In this document: positions 43,661 to 53,307 of the stretch, in pieces
Position numbering within the stretch: the stretch's first letter is position 1
Layout: the number at the start of each line of letters is the position of its first letter
Source: Acidobacteriota bacterium
GTDB taxonomy: Bacteria > Acidobacteriota > Vicinamibacteria > Vicinamibacterales > UBA2999
DNA: 64,000 nt
Assembly: GCA_016871195.1 (NCBI GenBank)
Contig: VFZN01000002.1
Location: 1-64,000, forward strand
Reading direction: 5' to 3'
Notes under the pieces: generated by a model
Told to the model about the DNA's origin: nothing
What the model saw: only the letters and a program-made list of their open reading frames with translations
Database searches by the model: none
Program-made: the position numbers and the translations under genes

Positions 43661-44671
43661 ATGACCACTGCCGCCCTTCCTGTCAGAGTCGGCCTCGCTG
43701 GCGCCACCGGGTATGCGGGCCAGGAGCTTATCCGACTGCTCGCGCGCCACCCGCAGTTTGTGCTGGCGCAGGCCACCGGGTCGCCCGCCGCAACCACGAC
43801 GCGCCGGCTGCCCGCTCTGGCCCGCGTGTGGGACGGCGATGTGGTGCCGCTTGACGTGGCGGCGCTGGCCGCGGCGAGCGATGTCGTCTTTCTGGCCCTG
43901 CCTGAAGCTGCGTCGGCATCGGTCGGCCCGGCGCTGCTGGACGCCGGCTGCCGTGTCGTCGATCTGTCGGGTGCATTCCGCCTGCGCGATGAGGAGGCCC
44001 GCGCGCGCTGGTATCCGGCCACCGGCGCGCTGCCCGAGGGCGTGGCCTATGGTCTCACCGAGTTCGAGGCCGACGCCATCCGTCAGGCGCGCCTGCTCTC
44101 GAATCCCGGCTGCTATCCCACGGCGGCGCTGCTGGCCCTGCTTCCGCTCATGCAGTCCGGCCTGCTTGCGGACCAGTGCGAACCGGTCATCGATGCCAAG
44201 TCAGGCATCTCGGGTGCCGGCAAGGCCCCGACCGATCGTACGCATTTCTGTGAGAACCACGGCAGCGTGGCGGCCTACGGCGCCTTCCATCACCGCCACA
44301 CACCCGAGATGGTGCAGGCCCTCGGGGGCCGGCGCGTCACCTTTGTGCCGCACCTGGTGCCACTGGACCGCGGCCTGATGGCCTCGGTGCACGTGCGCCT
44401 CACACCCGGCACCGCCGCGGCCGCTGTGGCCGAGGCATTCGCCGGTGCATATGCGTCGGCCCCCTTTGTGCGGGTGACCGGAACCACGCTGCCGGAAATC
44501 AGGGATGTGGTGCACACCAACTTCTGCGACATCGGCTGGGCCTTCGATGCCGACACCGGGCGGCTCTGCGTGATTTCGGTCATCGACAACCTGGTCAAGG
44601 GCGCGGCCGGCCAGGCGTTGCAGAACGCCAACCTCATGTACGGCTTCGACGAACGGACTGGCCTGCTGTGA
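43661..44671 (+). CDS. argC: N-acetyl-gamma-glutamyl-phosphate reductase ArgC
   Basis: 336 aa NADPH-dependent reductase, third step of arginine synthesis. Features are VGLAGATGYAGQELIRLL, VVDLSGAFRLRD, the catalytic Cys in LLSNPGCYPTAALLAL and HFCENHGSVAAYGAFHHRH. It is the first gene of the plus-strand arg operon and overlaps argB by 4 nt. Confidence 0.96.
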   Translation: MTTAALPVRVGLAGATGYAGQELIRLLARHPQFVLAQATGSPAATTTRRLPALARVWDGDVVPLDVAALAAASDVVFLALPEAASASVGPALLDAGCRVVDLSGAFRLRDEEARARWYPATGALPEGVAYGLTEFEADAIRQARLLSNPGCYPTAALLALLPLMQSGLLADQCEPVIDAKSGISGAGKAPTDRTHFCENHGSVAAYGAFHHRHTPEMVQALGGRRVTFVPHLVPLDRGLMASVHVRLTPGTAAAAVAEAFAGAYASAPFVRVTGTTLPEIRDVVHTNFCDIGWAFDADTGRLCVISVIDNLVKGAAGQALQNANLMYGFDERTGLL

Positions 44672-45480
44672 CCATTTCCCTGCTCAAGGTCGGCGGCGAA
44701 CTGCTCGAATCGCCCGAGAAGATGGCGGCCATGGCGCGCGTCGTGGCGCGCTGCACGCGCCCGCTGGTGGTGGTGCACGGCGGTGGCCGCGAGATCGACG
44801 CGGCCCTGGCCACGGCCGGCATCGCCAAGCGACAGGTCGACGGCCTGCGCGTCACCGACGCGCCCACGCTCGACATCGTCGTGTCGGTGCTGGCCGGCAC
44901 CATCAATACGCGGTTTGTGGCGGCGATTAACGCCGCGGGGGGCCGAGCCGTGGGGCTGACTGGTGCCGACGCCGGTGTGGCACCGGTACGGCGTGCACTG
45001 CCGCATCAGGCGACCTCCGGTGACGCGGTCGACCTCGGACTGGTGGGGACCCCGACGGCCGCCCCGTCTCCTGCACTCATCACCAGCCTGCTCAAGGGTG
45101 GCTTCATTCCGGTCGTGGCCTGCATTGGTGCCGGACGCGACGGCCTGCTCTACAACGTTAATGCTGACACGCTGGCCGGCAGTCTGGCCGCCCGCATCGG
45201 CGCGCGGCGACTGATCATCGCCGGCGGCACACCCGGGGTGTTCAATGCCGCCGGCGCCACGATTCCCGAACTGACCCGCGCCGAGGTGCGCGCCCTGGTG
45301 CGCTCGGGCACGGCCAATGCGGGCATGGTGGCCAAGCTCACTGCCTGCGCCGAGGCTGTGAAAGCCGGCGTGCATGACGTGCTCATCGCCAGCGGCCACG
45401 ATACGCGCGGCCTCATGCAGCTGCTGGCGCCGCGCCTGCCTGATCTCGATTCACGACCGCTAACCCGGGTGCTGTCATGA
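44668..45480 (+). CDS. argB: Acetylglutamate kinase ArgB
   Basis: 270 aa amino-acid kinase that phosphorylates N-acetylglutamate. Landmarks are SLLKVGGELLE, LVVVHGGGREIDAAL, VGLTGADAGV, VVACIGAGRDGLLYNVNAD and SGTANAGMVAKLTACAEAV, with the Lys near the N-terminus and the later NADT-like loop. The start is GTG 44668. It overlaps argD by 4 nt. Confidence 0.94.
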   Translation: MTISLLKVGGELLESPEKMAAMARVVARCTRPLVVVHGGGREIDAALATAGIAKRQVDGLRVTDAPTLDIVVSVLAGTINTRFVAAINAAGGRAVGLTGADAGVAPVRRALPHQATSGDAVDLGLVGTPTAAPSPALITSLLKGGFIPVVACIGAGRDGLLYNVNADTLAGSLAARIGARRLIIAGGTPGVFNAAGATIPELTRAEVRALVRSGTANAGMVAKLTACAEAVKAGVHDVLIASGHDTRGLMQLLAPRLPDLDSRPLTRVLS

Positions 45481-46709
45481 ACATGCCCTCTGCCACCGTC
45501 ATTCAGGATCTGGAATCTCGGCATGTGCTGCAGACCTACAAGCGCCAGCCGCTGGTGCTGGTGCGTGGTCGCGGCATGCACCTGTATGACAGCGACGGCC
45601 GCGGACACCTCGATTTCATCTCGGGCATCGGCGTCACGGTGCTGGGCCACGGCCACGAGGGGCTCGCCACGGTCATCGCCGATCAGGCGCAGACACTGCT
45701 GCACACCTCGAACCTCTACTATCACCCGCTGCAGGGCCAGCTGGCGGCGCGCCTCGCGGCCCTGTCGGGGCTCGAGCGCGCATTCTTCTGCAACAGCGGC
45801 GCCGAAGCCATGGAAGCGTGCCTCAAGTTCGCGCGGCGCTACTGGTATTCGCAGGGGCGCTCGCAGCGCACGCGCTTCGTGGCACTCGAGCATGGCTTCT
45901 CGGGCCGCACCCTGGGTGCGCTGTCGGTGACGGCCAACCCGCACTATCGCGAACCGTTCGGTCCGCTCATTCCGGGCGTGACCTTCGTCTCGCCAGACGA
46001 CCCGTCGGCCCTGCGCGCCGCCGTCACCGACGAAACCGCCGCCATCATCGCCGAGCCGCTGCAGGGCGAGGGCGGGGTACGGCCGCTGCCCGAGGTGATG
46101 GCCGCGACCATCGCCGATGTGGCCCGTGCCACCGGTACCCTGCTCCTTGCCGACGAAGTGCAGTGCGGCCTCGGCCGTACGGGCTGGCCCTTCCACTTCC
46201 AGTCATTCAACTGGCAGCCCGACCTCGTCACGGTCGGCAAGGCCATTGGCGCCGGCGTGCCCGTCGGCGCGGCCCTCGTGTCAGGTCGCGTCGCCGCGCA
46301 GATCGCTGCGGGCGACCATGGCACCACCTACGGAGGCAACCTGCTGGCCACCCGCGCCGCGCTCTATGTCATCGAGCAGCTGACCGGCACGACTGACGCC
46401 GTGCCCTATGCACACGGGGGCCTCATCGGGCATGTGCGCGAGGTGGGCCAGTACTTCGGCGAGCAGCTCGAGGGCCTGCGCGAGCGACACGCCATCGTCG
46501 ATCATGTGCGCGGTGCCGGGGTCATGCGCGGTCTGGCCCTCACCATCGATGCACAGCCCGTGGTCGATCGTGCGCGCGAGGCAGGCCTGCTGGTCAACCG
46601 CACGGCCGAGTGCGTCGTGCGCATGCTGCCGCCCTTCATCGTCTCCACCGACGACATCGATGCCGCGGTCGCGATCCTCGACCGCGTGCTGACCGAGGTG
46701 GCGGCATGA
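45477..46709 (+). CDS. argD: Acetylornithine aminotransferase ArgD
   Basis: 410 aa class III PLP aminotransferase. Features are YLHFDIS-type start DGRGHLDFISGIGVTVLGHG, FFCNSGAEAMEACLKFAR, EPLQGEGGVRP, LLADEVQCGLGRTG and the PLP Lys in LVTVGKAIGAGVPVGA. It makes N-acetylornithine in the pathway and may also serve in lysine synthesis. It overlaps the acetyltransferase gene by 4 nt. Confidence 0.94.
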   Translation: MNMPSATVIQDLESRHVLQTYKRQPLVLVRGRGMHLYDSDGRGHLDFISGIGVTVLGHGHEGLATVIADQAQTLLHTSNLYYHPLQGQLAARLAALSGLERAFFCNSGAEAMEACLKFARRYWYSQGRSQRTRFVALEHGFSGRTLGALSVTANPHYREPFGPLIPGVTFVSPDDPSALRAAVTDETAAIIAEPLQGEGGVRPLPEVMAATIADVARATGTLLLADEVQCGLGRTGWPFHFQSFNWQPDLVTVGKAIGAGVPVGAALVSGRVAAQIAAGDHGTTYGGNLLATRAALYVIEQLTGTTDAVPYAHGGLIGHVREVGQYFGEQLEGLRERHAIVDHVRGAGVMRGLALTIDAQPVVDRAREAGLLVNRTAECVVRMLPPFIVSTDDIDAAVAILDRVLTEVAA

Positions 46710-47284
46710 CCCCGCGGTCGCTGTCACCGGTATCGCTGCTGCGCGATGCCTCGCCCCCCGTTCAGCTGCGCCAGGGGCGCACCGACGATGCCGAGGCCGT
46801 GCTGCGGCTGATTACGGCCCACGCCGACGAGGGCCACCTGCTGCCGCGCACCCTCGGTGAACTGCGCGCACGTGCCTCCCGCTTTGTGGTGGCCGACGCA
46901 GATGGCGAGGTTCTAGCGTGCGCCGAGCTGGCACCGTTGTCACCACAGGTGGCCGAGGTACGGTCACTGGTCGTGACGCCCGAGGCCCGTGGACAGGGCG
47001 TCGCCCGACGTATGGTGGCGGCGCTGGCACAGCGCGCGCGCCGCGACGGCTTCGACCGGGTGTGCGCCTTCGCTCACGACCCGATGTTCTTTGTGCAGCT
47101 GGGGTTCTCGCTAGTACCGCATCAGTGGATTCCTGAGAAAATCGCCGTCGACTGCGCCGGCTGTGCGCTGTTCCGTCAGTGCGGCCAGTCGGCCGTGCTG
47201 CGACGGCTGGCCGACTGCGATGCCGCATGGTCGGGAGAGCGTCCGGCTGCGGCCTCTGCTCTGGTACTGTCCCATGCATCTTGA
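46706..47284 (+). CDS. argA: Short-type N-acetylglutamate synthase-like GNAT acetyltransferase
   Basis: 192 aa GNAT protein with the acetyl-CoA loop VTPEARGQGVARRMVAAL and the NAGS-like end FDRVCAFAHDPMFFVQLGFSLV, then EKIAVDCAGCALFRQC, which is also seen in stand-alone short NAGS proteins. Position between argD and argJ supports a role in acetylating glutamate. It lacks the kinase-like domain of E. coli ArgA. The start is ATG 46706 (4 nt overlap with argD). Confidence 0.8.
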   Translation: MTPRSLSPVSLLRDASPPVQLRQGRTDDAEAVLRLITAHADEGHLLPRTLGELRARASRFVVADADGEVLACAELAPLSPQVAEVRSLVVTPEARGQGVARRMVAALAQRARRDGFDRVCAFAHDPMFFVQLGFSLVPHQWIPEKIAVDCAGCALFRQCGQSAVLRRLADCDAAWSGERPAAASALVLSHAS

Positions 47285-48482
47285 AATGAATGACGGCGGC
47301 GTCACCGCGCCGCGCCTGTTCAGGGCCGCCGGCTTGCACTGCGGCATCAAGGCCTCTGGCAAGCCCGATCTCGCGCTGGTCGTGTCCGACATTCCGGCCT
47401 GTGCCGCCGGTGTTTTCACCACCAATCGCGCACAGGCCGCCCCGGTTGTGCTCAGCCAGGAGCACCTGGCCCTCAGCAGCTTCCAGACGCGGGCCATCAT
47501 CTCCAACAGCGGGTGTGCGAATGCCTGCACCGGTCCCCAGGGCATGGCCGATGCCCGCGAGATGGCAGCGCTGACGGCCGCCGAGCTTGGCTGCGAACCC
47601 TCGCAGGTCCTGGTGGCCTCGACCGGCGTCATCGGCGTCAACCTCAAGATGCCCGCCGTGCGGACAGGCATTCCCCGCGCCGTCCAGGTGCTGCGAAACA
47701 CCGGTGGCAGCGCCGCGGCGGTTGCCATCATGACGACCGATCCGTTTCCGAAGGACGCGGCCGTACGCGTGACCACCGAGATGGGCACGTTCACCGTGGG
47801 CGGAATGACGAAAGGCTCAGGGATGATCGAGCCGCGCATGGCGACCATGCTCGGCTACCTGACCACCGACGCCGCGGTCGACCCGGCCATGCTGTCGCGC
47901 GCGCTGGCCGATGCGTGCCGCTACACCTTCAATGCGATCACGGTCGACGGTGAGCCGTCGACCAACGACTGCGTCTTTGCGCTGGCCAACGGCGCCAGCG
48001 GGGTGGTCATTGGCGAGGCGCTCTACCCTGCGCTCTTCGAGGCCTTCCGCGTGGTGGCTCACGAACTGGCGCTGGCTATCGTCCGCGGCGGCGAAGGCGC
48101 GACTAAGCTGGTGGCCATCACCGTGACCGGCGCGGCCACGGATGCCGATGCCTGGATGGCCGCACGGGCGCTCGCCAATTCACCGCTGGTGAAGACGGCG
48201 GTGCACGGTGCCGACCCGAACTGGGGACGCCTCATCGCGGCCGCCGGCCGGTCGGGAGCCGCGTTCGTGCTTGAGCAGGCATGCGTGCGCATCGGTCCGC
48301 TGGTGCTGTTCGAGGACGGGCGTCCCTTTGACGAGCGGGCACCCCAGGCCGCCGAGTATCTGAAGGGCTCCGACCTCGCCATCGAAGTCAACGTCGGGGC
48401 CGGCGGCCTGCATACCGCCACCGTGTGGACGTGCGACCTCACCGCCGACTACGTGAAGATCAACGCTGAGTACCGTACGTAG
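47274..48482 (+). CDS. argJ: Glutamate N-acetyltransferase / ornithine acetyltransferase ArgJ
   Basis: 402 aa self-processing enzyme that recycles the acetyl group from N-acetylornithine to glutamate. The cleavage site and nucleophile Thr lie in KGSGMIEPRMATML, and other landmarks are VFTTNRAQAAPV, SNSGCANACTGPQG, TVDGEPSTNDCV and VHGADPNWGRLIAA. ATG 47274 overlaps the GNAT gene by 11 nt; ATG 47286, one base after that stop, is nearly as good. A cyclic acetyl pathway with ArgJ makes the separate synthase at 46706 only a primer. Confidence 0.94.
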   Translation: MHLEMNDGGVTAPRLFRAAGLHCGIKASGKPDLALVVSDIPACAAGVFTTNRAQAAPVVLSQEHLALSSFQTRAIISNSGCANACTGPQGMADAREMAALTAAELGCEPSQVLVASTGVIGVNLKMPAVRTGIPRAVQVLRNTGGSAAAVAIMTTDPFPKDAAVRVTTEMGTFTVGGMTKGSGMIEPRMATMLGYLTTDAAVDPAMLSRALADACRYTFNAITVDGEPSTNDCVFALANGASGVVIGEALYPALFEAFRVVAHELALAIVRGGEGATKLVAITVTGAATDADAWMAARALANSPLVKTAVHGADPNWGRLIAAAGRSGAAFVLEQACVRIGPLVLFEDGRPFDERAPQAAEYLKGSDLAIEVNVGAGGLHTATVWTCDLTADYVKINAEYRT

Positions 48483-48492
48483 GAGCACCCGC

Positions 48493-49428
<936 letters not shown>

Positions 49429-49559
49429 GCCGTCCCGAAACCCGGTACCGCATCGCGCGCGGGGTGCCTGATGCCCGAGTCGTGCCAAGCCACCACATCG
49501 GGTGAACGCCGTCTGCGCCCTCACGCGTGGCGCGGCACCATCGCTGCCGCGGACTGCGG

Positions 49560-49565
49560 TATACC
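49560..49565 (+). promoter_or_regulatory. Candidate -10 box (TATACC) for leaderless pxpA
   Basis: TATACC is followed by 6 nt and then ATG 49572. The last base differs from the TANNNT pattern, so support is weaker than at other sites. Confidence 0.4.
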
Positions 49566-49571
49566 TGTGTG

Positions 49572-50327
49572 ATGCAGATCGACCTCAATGCCGATGTCGG
49601 GGAATCATCCGGCACCCGGGTGGTCGGCGACGACCGCGCGCTGATGCCCCATGTGACCTCGGTCAGCATTGCCTGCGGGGCTCACGCCGGCGACCTGGCA
49701 ACGATGCGCGACACCCTGCGGCTGGCACGGGCTCACGGCGTGGCCGCCGGGGCCCACCCGGGCTTTGCCGACCGGGACGGCTTCGGACGCCGCGAACAGC
49801 ACCTGTCGCCTGTTGCGCTGGAAGACCTCGTGCGGACGCAGCTGCAGGTGTTGGCGGACATCGCACGTGAGGAAGATGTGCCCCTGAGCCACGTTAAGCC
49901 CCACGGCGCGCTGTACAACATGGCGTGCCGGCGGCGGGACATGGCCGACGCCATCTGCCGTGCCGTGGCCACCTGCAGTCCGGGCCTCGCCGTGCTGGGC
50001 CTGCCCGGCTCAGCGCTGATTGACGCCGCGCACGCCGCCGGGCTGCGCGCCGTAAACGAAGGGTTCATCGACCGTGCCTACCATTCCGATGGCCGCCTCG
50101 TGTCGCGCGCGGTGCCCGGGGCGGTGCTGCACGACCTCGATCTCGCCACAGCGCGTGCGGTCACAATTGTGACCACAAAAACCGTTCCGACAGTGGACGG
50201 GCCGTCGATTGCCCTGCCCGTCGATACGCTCTGCATCCACGGCGACACGCCGGGGGCCTCTATTGTGGCCTCTCTCGTGCGGGCGGCACTCACGAAGGCG
50301 GGCGTCGACGTGCGGCGCTGGGACTGA
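49572..50327 (+). CDS. pxpA: LamB/YcsF family protein, 5-oxoprolinase subunit A (PxpA)
   Basis: 251 aa. Family marks are QIDLNADVGES, SIACGAHAGD, AAGAHPGFADRDGFGRR, SHVKPHGALYNMA and EGFIDRAYHSDGRLV. PxpA works with PxpB and PxpC to open 5-oxoproline, but neither is next to it here. ATG 49572 is the usual beginning of the family. The gene lies 143 nt after argF and converges on the M24 peptidase gene; the 143 nt gap shows only the TATACC box. Confidence 0.92.
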   Translation: MQIDLNADVGESSGTRVVGDDRALMPHVTSVSIACGAHAGDLATMRDTLRLARAHGVAAGAHPGFADRDGFGRREQHLSPVALEDLVRTQLQVLADIAREEDVPLSHVKPHGALYNMACRRRDMADAICRAVATCSPGLAVLGLPGSALIDAAHAAGLRAVNEGFIDRAYHSDGRLVSRAVPGAVLHDLDLATARAVTIVTTKTVPTVDGPSIALPVDTLCIHGDTPGASIVASLVRAALTKAGVDVRRWD

Positions 50328-50381
50328 GCCGAACGGCCGCAGACCCGTGCGCGACGGCACGCAGCGCCGGCACAAACCCTA

Positions 50382-50402
50382 GGCAGGCCCGGGGGGCCTG
50401 CC
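50382..50402. terminator. GC hairpin between convergent pxpA and peptidase genes
   Basis: GGCAGGCCC and GGGCCTGCC form a perfect 9-bp stem with a GGG loop. It lies midway between two convergent genes and has no T tract on the plus strand. Probably a bidirectional terminator. Confidence 0.55.
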
Positions 50403-50435
50403 GCCCGAGCCTCAGACTTCGGATATCGCGAAGAC

Positions 50436-51737
50436 TTACTTGACCACCAGCAGCCGATAGTTGGAAGGATGGACGAACTGCACACCGTCCTCGGTCAGCA
50501 ACGCATCGTCCTCGATGGGCACGCGCAGCTTGGCACCGCCCCATTCCTCAATGGGGGAATACGCGAAGAACTCGAACGAAAACAGGTGCTGCGTACGCAG
50601 GGTGAAGGTGCGCTGCTTCGGCTGCCAGGTCGTCATCGAGGGACCGATATCGTGACCGGTGTTACCGACGGGATGGAAGCCGTACACCACATCGGTGCGG
50701 TCATCGCGGTTGGGGCGGTTGAACTCGATCACACCGTAGCCTGCGGCCGCGAGGGCCTTGTCCATATTCTTCGCGGTGTCGTCGGCGGTGAGGCCGGGCC
50801 TGATCGCCCGCTTCAGCACATCGCGCACGGCGACGGCCTTGTCGAAGGCCTGCTGGATGCTGCGGGGCGGCACCGCCTCGCCCGGCTTCAGCACATAGGC
50901 GACCCGCTTGACGTCGGTGCCGAAGTTCATCAGCTGCACGCCCCAGTCGATCATCATCACATCGCCCGGCTGAATCACGCGCGCCGTCGACGTGGCGACA
51001 ATGCCGTTGGGACCCGTGACATACACCGACGGCATGTCGAACTCCGACCCGAGGCCGCGCTCGAGCAGACGATCCTGCAGCCACCACGCCACATCCTCGA
51101 GCGTGGTCTTCCCCACCGTGATGACCTCGTTCGACAGGGCGCGTTCGGCCAGTTGCACGGCGATGCCAGCCGCCTCGCCAAACGCCACGACTTCCGTGGC
51201 GACGCGGCGCGACCGGAAGTCGACCACCAGTTTTTCGGCGCTCACAAGCCGGCTGGCATACGGCTCGCCCAGTGTCTTCTTGAGGTGCGCGAACATGGTG
51301 ACACTAAGTCCGTCGGCCGGTCCAATTTCGTCGGACATGTTCACGCCAATGCGTTTCGGGTCGCGCTGCCGCACGAAGTCGGCCAGCATCGTCGCGGCCG
51401 ACATGCCGTCGTAGGCGCCTGACTCATTCAGCAGGTAGCCCGAGGGTCCCAGTGCGATGCGCTCGATACGGTCACCGCCCCGGTCAGTGAACATGTAGTA
51501 ACCCACGCCGGTGACATACCCGCGACCGAGGTCTTTCCAGAGCGGGTCGTAGTGGTTTTCCTTCACCGCCACAATCCACATGTCGATGCCGTTGTCGCGC
51601 ATCGCGCGCGGCAGCACCTGCTCAAACTTGTCCAGGCGAATCTGGCGCTCCATCTCCCAGCGGCGACGCGCTTCCTGGGCAGCCGTGTCACCGACCGAGA
51701 GACCCAACCACAGCAGGGCAAGAAAGAGGCAACGCAT
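50436..51737 (-). CDS. Secreted M24 family metallopeptidase (Xaa-Pro aminopeptidase-like)
   Basis: 433 aa exported peptidase. A signal peptide (CLFLALLWLGLSVGDTAAQ) is followed by a creatinase-like N-domain and a pita-bread catalytic domain. Metal ligands are visible as the two Asp in MIDWGVQLMNFGTDVKR, His in GHDIGPSM, Glu in FSFEFFAYSP and Glu in LLTEDGVQFV. It probably removes N-terminal residues before proline from peptides in the periplasm. ATG 51737 follows a TACAAT box by 7 nt, indicating a leaderless mRNA; the frame upstream is antisense-like and low quality. Confidence 0.85.
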   Translation of the reverse strand: MRCLFLALLWLGLSVGDTAAQEARRRWEMERQIRLDKFEQVLPRAMRDNGIDMWIVAVKENHYDPLWKDLGRGYVTGVGYYMFTDRGGDRIERIALGPSGYLLNESGAYDGMSAATMLADFVRQRDPKRIGVNMSDEIGPADGLSVTMFAHLKKTLGEPYASRLVSAEKLVVDFRSRRVATEVVAFGEAAGIAVQLAERALSNEVITVGKTTLEDVAWWLQDRLLERGLGSEFDMPSVYVTGPNGIVATSTARVIQPGDVMMIDWGVQLMNFGTDVKRVAYVLKPGEAVPPRSIQQAFDKAVAVRDVLKRAIRPGLTADDTAKNMDKALAAAGYGVIEFNRPNRDDRTDVVYGFHPVGNTGHDIGPSMTTWQPKQRTFTLRTQHLFSFEFFAYSPIEEWGGAKLRVPIEDDALLTEDGVQFVHPSNYRLLVVK

Positions 51738-51744
51738 ATCCGCG

Positions 51745-51750
51745 ATTGTA
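51745..51750 (-). promoter_or_regulatory. Candidate -10 box (TACAAT) for the leaderless M24 peptidase mRNA
   Basis: TACAAT on the minus strand, 7 nt, then ATG 51737. It lies 30 nt after the upstream gene's stop, giving the peptidase its own promoter. Confidence 0.55.
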
Positions 51751-51780
51751 GTCGGGCCGGGGCCTGGCCGTGCGCCGCCG

Positions 51781-52833
51781 TCAGCGCAGCACGGGTCCGA
51801 AGATGCGCAGGCCGGGGGGCAGGGGATGCGCTGCCAGCCAGCGGTCCTTCTGTTGCACCAGCCAGTGCAGCAGCACACACAGGGCGACCGTCGCGACGAT
51901 GGCGGCTTCCCATGGCAGCAGGCGCTTGAGGGGATAGCCGAGGGCGCCGTAGACCATTTCCACGTGAATCCAGTAGACGAACAGCGACGAACGCCCGAGT
52001 GTCAGCAGCGGGCCCCACTGTAGCCCCAGCATCCAGGCCAGGGGAATGAGCGCGGCGACGATTCCGAGCCGAATGAAGAAGAACGTCGGCGAGGTCGTCC
52101 AGAAATTCACGACCGGATAGATCGCCGGCAGGAACGAGGCCGCATAGCCGCCCGCCACCGTCACGGCCGCCATCGCAGCCAGACCGACCTGCAGGGCGCG
52201 TTCACGCGCAGGGGTGCGCGCGGCATCGATCCCTTCGCCCAGCATGGCCCCGAGCAGCAGGAACGCCGTCCACGAAAACGCCGAGAACGTGGCGCGGCCA
52301 GGGGTGGGCCGCAGATACCACTCGAGCGGGTCGGGGAGCCCCGCCAGCATCGGTGTCTCTCGCACCAGGGGCGTGGCAAAGATGATGGCCAGCGCCGTTG
52401 CCAGGAACAGCAGGCTGCGTCCCAGCGACGTTCGGCCGACTCGCCACAGTACGGCCGCCAGCACCATCGACAGGCCCATGATGTTGAGGATGTCGACCTT
52501 GAGCAGGTTGAAGAGCGGCCCCCAGCCGAGCATCTGTGACTGCACGCGGAACAGGAACGCCAGACCGAAGACCTGCCATCCGCGACGCAGCGCGACCCGC
52601 CCCGCCTCGTCGACGGTAGCCTGACGGGCCCGGCGCTCGGCGGCGATGCTGAGCGCCAGTCCGGCCAGCAGCATGAACAGCGGAGCCGCCAGCCCGTTGA
52701 CGAACACGGTGGCAAAGAAGCGCGAGTCGTGACGGTCGGCCTCACGCACCCAGGCATCGGTGACATGGGCGCCGACCATGGTCACCACCGCGATGCCCCG
52801 GACCGCATCGAGGTAGCACTTGCGCTCGGTCAG
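51781..52833 (-). CDS. DUF1624-like heparan-alpha-glucosaminide acetyltransferase-family membrane protein
   Basis: 350 aa membrane protein with about 8-9 hydrophobic helices. The beginning CYLDAVRGIAVVTMVGAHV matches the LDxxRG-x-H motif of the DUF1624/acyltransferase-like family, and later helices contain VYWIHVEMVYG. These proteins are thought to move acyl groups across the membrane; the acceptor is unknown. No ATG or GTG fits before the LDAVRG motif. CTG at 52833 overlaps the OsmC stop (CTGA) and has GAGG 7 nt upstream, so a CTG start is proposed; an ATG at 52773 would lose helix 1. Confidence 0.75.
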   Translation of the reverse strand: MTERKCYLDAVRGIAVVTMVGAHVTDAWVREADRHDSRFFATVFVNGLAAPLFMLLAGLALSIAAERRARQATVDEAGRVALRRGWQVFGLAFLFRVQSQMLGWGPLFNLLKVDILNIMGLSMVLAAVLWRVGRTSLGRSLLFLATALAIIFATPLVRETPMLAGLPDPLEWYLRPTPGRATFSAFSWTAFLLLGAMLGEGIDAARTPARERALQVGLAAMAAVTVAGGYAASFLPAIYPVVNFWTTSPTFFFIRLGIVAALIPLAWMLGLQWGPLLTLGRSSLFVYWIHVEMVYGALGYPLKRLLPWEAAIVATVALCVLLHWLVQQKDRWLAAHPLPPGLRIFGPVLR

Positions 52834-53237
52834 GAGATGACCTCGTACGTCGTGGTGAACGCGATGTCCTGCCGGAGTGTGTGCCAGACCGAACAGTACT
52901 TGTCGCGCGACAGCTGGATGGCCCGCTCGATGGCCTCGGCCGGCACGTCCCCGCCGACAACAAAGTGCAGCGTCACCGCCTCGAACCGCCGCGGCGTCTC
53001 GGCCGCGCGCTGCGCCGTCAGGCGCGTCGCAAGTGAGGTGATCGGGTGGCGGCCCTTCCTGAGAATATCGACCACATCCACCGACATGCATCCGGCCAGG
53101 CCACCGGCCAGGGCATCGACCGGGCTCGGACCTGCAGTGCTGTGCCCATCGAGGGTGAACGTGGTCTTTGCTGTCTGCGCGGCGAAGGTGAGGTCGCCGG
53201 TCCAGGTGAGATCAAGTGTAGTGACAGGGCCCGCCAT
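52830..53237 (-). CDS. OsmC family protein
   Basis: 135 aa. The two redox cysteines are in GGLAGCMSVDVVDIL and SRDKYCSVWHTL, as in OsmC/YhfA proteins that reduce organic hydroperoxides. It is cytosolic. ATG 53237 lies 9 nt after a TAAGAT box. It is co-transcribed with the membrane protein gene through a 4 nt overlap. Confidence 0.9.
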   Translation of the reverse strand: MAGPVTTLDLTWTGDLTFAAQTAKTTFTLDGHSTAGPSPVDALAGGLAGCMSVDVVDILRKGRHPITSLATRLTAQRAAETPRRFEAVTLHFVVGGDVPAEAIERAIQLSRDKYCSVWHTLRQDIAFTTTYEVIS

Positions 53238-53246
53238 TGTGCGTCG

Positions 53247-53252
53247 ATCTTA
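53247..53252 (-). promoter_or_regulatory. Candidate -10 box (TAAGAT) for osmC
   Basis: TAAGAT on the minus strand ends 9 nt before ATG 53237, giving a leader of only 2-3 nt. Confidence 0.45.
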
Positions 53253-53294
53253 CGACAGGTCTACGGCCACCCCAGAGCCGCGCGGCTTTGGGCG

Positions 53295-53300
53295 TATCAT
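53295..53300 (+). promoter_or_regulatory. Candidate -10 box (TATCAT) for the leaderless amidase mRNA
   Basis: TATCAT, 7 nt, then ATG 53308, with no ribosome-binding site between. One of the clearest cases of the leaderless pattern. Confidence 0.6.
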
Positions 53301-53307
53301 CGCGCGC

